NCBI RefSeq assembly: GCF_029962835.1
Contig: NC_080586.1
Location: 68,945,001 to 69,009,000, forward strand
DNA from: Magnolia sinica
Taxonomy: Eukaryota; Streptophyta; Magnoliopsida; Magnoliales; Magnoliaceae
DNA: 64,000 nucleotides
Direction of reading: 5' to 3'
Position 1 is the stretch's first letter. Every line of letters starts with the position of its first letter. A program made the position numbers and the translations under genes. Shown here piece after piece: positions 60,750 through 64,000 of the stretch. Below the pieces are notes generated by a model, which saw nothing but the letters and a program-made list of their open reading frames with translations, was not told the origin of the DNA and searched no databases.

Positions 60750-61100
60750 AAAAATGAATCGTATCCAAAGGATCATCTGGACCATACCACACCTAATAGT
60801 GATGATAATGATTTCCACTATTAAATTCCAGTGGCCCCCCATAACATTTAATTTCCATCCAGTCTGTTCATAAGGTCACAAGGACCTGGATATAGAGGAG
60901 AACAAATATCATATGATCTAAAACCTTGTAACCTGAGGGGGTTTTCAATGGTGGACGTTCATCCCATTGTTTTTTGCAGTGTGGTCCACTTAATATTAGA
61001 TTTGTCTTATTTTTCTTCTCAAGCCCAAGGCTGAGCTCACCAAATGTATGGACGGTTTGGATGAATCACATATATCAAGGTGGGGTCCACATACTTGGCT
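60750..61100. mobile_element. Truncated GGGCCCAC-family MITE in LTR copy B
   Basis: Follows the core order of the elements at 17332 and 25155: CCAGTCTGTTCATAAGGTCAC, AAATATCATATGATCTAAAACC, GTGTGGTCCACTTAATATT, GTATGGACGGTTTGGATG, CAAGGTGGGGTCCACA. Ends not clear. Confidence 0.6.
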
Positions 61101-61575
61101 GCCCACCAATGAATAAACGGTTTGGATGGAAAATATCCATCATGGGTGGGCTGCTGACCGTCCAGAAGATGGACGGTCCAAAATCCACTAAGTGGATGGG
61201 CAGTTTGGATGGAAAAATGCCCATCTAAGTGGGGCCCATAGTCACGTCAGATGGATGGACGGTGTGGTGCAAGACCCATACATCACAGGGGTCCTCAGAA
61301 CTTGGTGATGTCACTGCATCCCACCGTCCAGATGGATGGTGGGGATGAAACACATATACGGTGGGGGTCCACAGAGCTTGGTGACGTCAACGCAGCAGCT
61401 GATTGGCTGCTGTGAGACCACCAGCCAATCTGCGTCCCAAGCAAGCGGGTCCCACGTGAAAGTGGCCCACCTGATATATATATCATCCAACCGTTCGTCA
61501 GGTGGGTCCCACGTGAGAGGGTGGCCCACCATAATAATATGTATAATATTAATGTATTATATCTTATATATTTAA

Positions 61576-61578
<3 letters not shown>

Positions 61579-61658
<80 letters not shown>
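61579..61658. repeat. (TA)n tract in LTR copy B
   Basis: About 40 AT units between CACGTGAGAGGGTGGCCCACC and the GTCCAG-rich zone. Counterpart of the tract in copy A, though its order relative to the conserved hairpin is different. Confidence 0.95.
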
Positions 61659-61661
<3 letters not shown>

Positions 61662-61957
61662 CCAGATCCACCGTCCAGTTACATCTGGACGGTGCAGATT
61701 TCATGGCTAAAAGTGGGTCCACACGAAATTTAGATGGACGGCATGGGTTTACTCCCACGTACAGCAGTGGGTAGGTCCCACGTAATTTGGATGGACGGCG
61801 TGGGTAAGACCCATACATCACAGGGGTCCCACGTACATGGGCCACCCCACTGTCAGTCACACCTCACTGTCAGTCCATACTTCACTGCTAGCCACCACCC
61901 ATCGTCAGACACACCATGGCTGGCCACCGTCAGCTCACACACTCCATGGCTGGCCAC

Positions 61958-61981
61958 GTCCAGCGTCCTTGGACGCTGGAC
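61958..61981. repeat. Perfect hairpin, 11-bp arms, in LTR copy B
   Basis: GTCCAGCGTCC, loop TT, GGACGCTGGAC. Same hairpin as 11677-11700 in copy A. Confidence 0.8.
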
Positions 61982-62010
61982 AGTATGGATTCAACACAGG
62001 CATCATGGTG

Positions 62011-62548
62011 TAGGGGTGCACATTTAACCGGTAGAACCGTAGAACCGGACCGGAACCGACCAAACGGTCCGGTTTGGTCCGGTTCTAGAGTGCAACGGTT
62101 CCGGTTCCGGTTCCAAAAATCAAAGAACCGGTGACAACGGTTCGGTTCTCGGTTTGGGGGTATGTAGAACCGAACCGAACCGTGAACCGATCCGTAGAAC
62201 CAAACCGTGGATCCGATCCGTAGAACCGAACCGTGGAACCGAACCTTGAACCGAACCGATGTATTTTTGCATATTTTATAATTATTTTCTCTAGAATAAT
62301 TATTTTCATAAATATATTTTTGAACACCTTATACAACATCTAAACCATTCATCAAATGGACCACAACATGGATGGACATGGGCTTGCAATTGGGTTGGAT
62401 TATAAAAAGCCAAGAACCGTGGAACCGATCCGGAACCGAACCGGTTTTAACGGTTCGGTTCCGGTTCCAAATTTCCTGGAACCGTTAGGAACGGTTCGGT
62501 TCCGGTTTCACCCCAAAACCGGACCAAACCGAACCGTGTGCACCCCTA
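62011..62548. mobile_element. hAT-type MITE made of GGTTCGG repeats, 538 bp
   Basis: The ends TAGGGGTGCACA and TGTGCACCCCTA form a perfect 12-bp inverted repeat. They are flanked by the identical 8-bp duplication TCATGGTG (62003-62010 and 62549-62556), diagnostic of the hAT superfamily. Next to each end lies a block of GAACCG, GGTTCGGTTCC and GGAACCG units, in a strand arrangement that lets the two sides pair. The centre (62255-62400) is AT-rich with ordinary sequence. No transposase. The intact duplication indicates a recent insertion into the LTR. Confidence 0.88.
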
Positions 62549-62738
62549 TCATGGTGGGTCCCGCATGGCGTGGCCTACTTGCTCGGATCGATTGATATTT
62601 GTGTGTATTTTTTTTCCTTCTGTCTAGGCCCGGCATCGGGCTGGACGGTGTAGATCCAACACATCCATCAGGTGGGTCCCACAAAGGTGGATGACATGGA
62701 TGAGTTACACACTTCATGATGGGCCACACACACACACT

Positions 62739-62786
62739 ATCCAAACAAGAGAGAGAGAGAGGAAGAGAGAGAGAAAGAGAGAGAAA
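62739..62786. repeat. (GA)n tract in LTR copy B
   Basis: Interrupted GAGAGA repeats of about 45 bp. Counterpart, inverted, of the CTCTCT stretch at 11280-11320 in copy A. Confidence 0.85.
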
Positions 62787-63560
62787 TGGTGAGATAGAGG
62801 GACCCAGCCACTATGGGACCCTCTCTACATTGCATACATCAAACTGGGTCCCACAACAAGTGGGCCCCAAAATTGAAATTGACAGTGGATCACCCACCTA
62901 GCAGCCTTCTTCTTTAGCTCCTTAGACTTGTATGCTCCTTGCTTTTAACTTTGATGGAGGTTAATGGTGATTCAAAGGTTGAGATGGGAGATGAGAAGGT
63001 GGGCCACACTTATTATTTGGGAAAAAGCTTGGACGTTTGAAATTTTTGTTACTTGGGAAATGAGTTTTTGAGAAATGAGAGAAAGAAAGAAAGAATGGAT
63101 AAAAGGGATGGATGGAATGGTTGTTGTAAGGAAAGGAGATGGAGAGGTAAGGTTTAGTTTGAAATTTGGAAAAAGAGGGATGGGTAGGGAGAGAGAGTGT
63201 TGACTTGAGAAAAAGGAGGGATAGATTGCTTGTACTTCAGGTATGGAGTGTATTTGACTTGATTGATTGATTGATTGATTGATGGGACATGTTGTAGAGA
63301 TTCCCCCGGCGTTTCTTCGAAATAAACGCTGGCCCCTATCTCCTGGCCGGGGTATCGGATCGGTGCATGAGTCGTGGTGTTGGAACCGGAGCGACAGCGC
63401 GGTTGCTAAGGTACAAGTTTCGGGTGGAGCCGACTTTGGTATACAGGACTCGGCTTAGGATCACGCGCAAATGTCGGATATAGGTGGAGGGTTGCCGGAA
63501 TTCGTCTGGGATGGCCGCGGAAGCCTACGGAATAATACAGTCTAGGATACGAGGCTCACA

Positions 63561-63942
63561 ACTCTTCCTACTTAATAAAAATTTCGTTCTTGAAATTTAC
63601 AGAACAGACAAGGAAAGATGAAACATTATCAAGTGTATAAGTTAAGGTACTAGCAATCTACCAAAGGATTAAGATAGCGCCCTCTAATCTCAACCTCGCC
63701 CTCCTAAGACACATCATCAATACTATAGTGACCCTACTAATCTTCGGAGCTCGGATCAGAAACGATCGTAAATGGAATATTATGCAGCCTCACAATTTCA
63801 ACGGTATAGAATCTCTAAGTTATTCGAACTCGGGGATCTAACCATTCTAGGTTCTCAATCAATCATGGAGTGCAGTGTGGCTATCAGCAGATATGTTATG
63901 TTATTTTTAGGTATTCCCAAGTTATGCTCTGATATTATCTTC
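63561..63942 (-). other. Remaining internal region of copy B
   Basis: 382 bases between the two LTRs. Its left side has the purine tract and pol-end wording; its right side has the primer-site remnant 5 bases from the LTR. No gag, protease, RT or integrase wording. Confidence 0.65.
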
Positions 63943-64000
63943 TATCACGTCCCAAACTCGGAAATCGGATTCACAGGAATCCTAATCGCAGAATCCAGTG

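Larger units (their letters stand above)
57561..63560 (-). repeat. 6 kb LTR of copy B
   Basis: The stretch 57561-58900 matches the last kilobase of copy A inversely (CTGGGTGAAAATCCCTAAAC, CGTCTCCCACTGTGTCGTGG, GGGTCCGCTATCGATG). 62930-63560 matches the first 600 bases of copy A. The middle differs in content and length: gggcc arrays, a minisatellite, MITE pieces and a whole hAT MITE. No gene. Confidence 0.8.
57561..64000 (-). mobile_element. Del/Tekay-like non-autonomous LTR element (copy B), runs off right edge
   Basis: On the minus strand: the 3' end of a 5' LTR (63943-64000+), a Met-tRNA-type primer-site remnant (63926-63937, TAATATCAGAGC), only about 382 bases of internal sequence, a purine tract, then the 3' LTR 63560 to 57561 (6000 bp). 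The LTR ends TGTGAGCC...GGTGACA match copy A (TGTAAGACC...GCGTGATA). The internal part next to the LTR reads AATTTCAAGAACGAAATTTTT followed by AAGTAGGAAGAG, wording typical of the pol end and purine tract of Del/Tekay chromoviruses. Nearly all coding sequence is gone. Confidence 0.75.

Overview
The window is nuclear DNA of a flowering plant. The evidence is two intron-bearing plant genes with GT-AG splice sites, a PPR-gene fragment, and plant-type Ty1/copia and Ty3/gypsy retrotransposons. The very many short non-coding elements built around GTGGGGCCCAC...TGGATGGACGG remind me of woody magnoliid-type genomes, but that assignment is a weak inference. Repeats fill most of the window. I found no tRNA or rRNA gene, no CRISPR array and no organelle insertion.

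Layout. 1-16105 is a nested stack: a minus-strand copia element (14670-16105 visible) is interrupted by a minus-strand Athila-like Ty3/gypsy element (off the left edge to 14669). The Athila 5' LTR is in turn interrupted by a 4.0 kb solo LTR of a Del/Tekay-like family (10521-14564, duplication TACAC on both sides). 16.1-20.0 kb carries MITEs with long terminal inverted repeats. 20.7-24.5 kb is a degraded, internally deleted Ty3/gypsy element whose right LTR holds a small SINE. 24.9-29.6 kb is the main host gene, an NPH3/RPT2-like (NRL) BTB protein gene with three visible exons. 29.6-37.6 kb is intergenic and includes an old LTR-like repeat and a decayed copia element, itself interrupted by a block with host-gene fragments, one from a PPR gene. 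37.6-43.9 kb is a Reina-like chromovirus complex with three LTRs in minus, plus, minus order and head-to-head gag pieces. 47.6-48.3 kb is a second host gene, a two-exon gene for an uncharacterised 129-residue protein. 49.6-53.9 kb is an LTR-like repeat split by a copia element with duplication TGGTG. 55.5 kb holds a SINE with an 11-bp duplication. From 57561 to the end lies the second Del/Tekay-like copy: a 6 kb LTR, only about 0.38 kb of internal sequence, and the start of the next LTR. A hAT-type MITE made largely of GGTTCGG-type repeats sits inside that LTR.

Only two genes look like working host genes: the NRL gene (a plant signalling adaptor family) and the small-protein gene. Everything else is mobile DNA, its remains, or unremarkable intergenic sequence. 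The retroelements are fossils; none shows a full set of uninterrupted coding regions here. All alignments, divergence figures and boundaries were made by eye.
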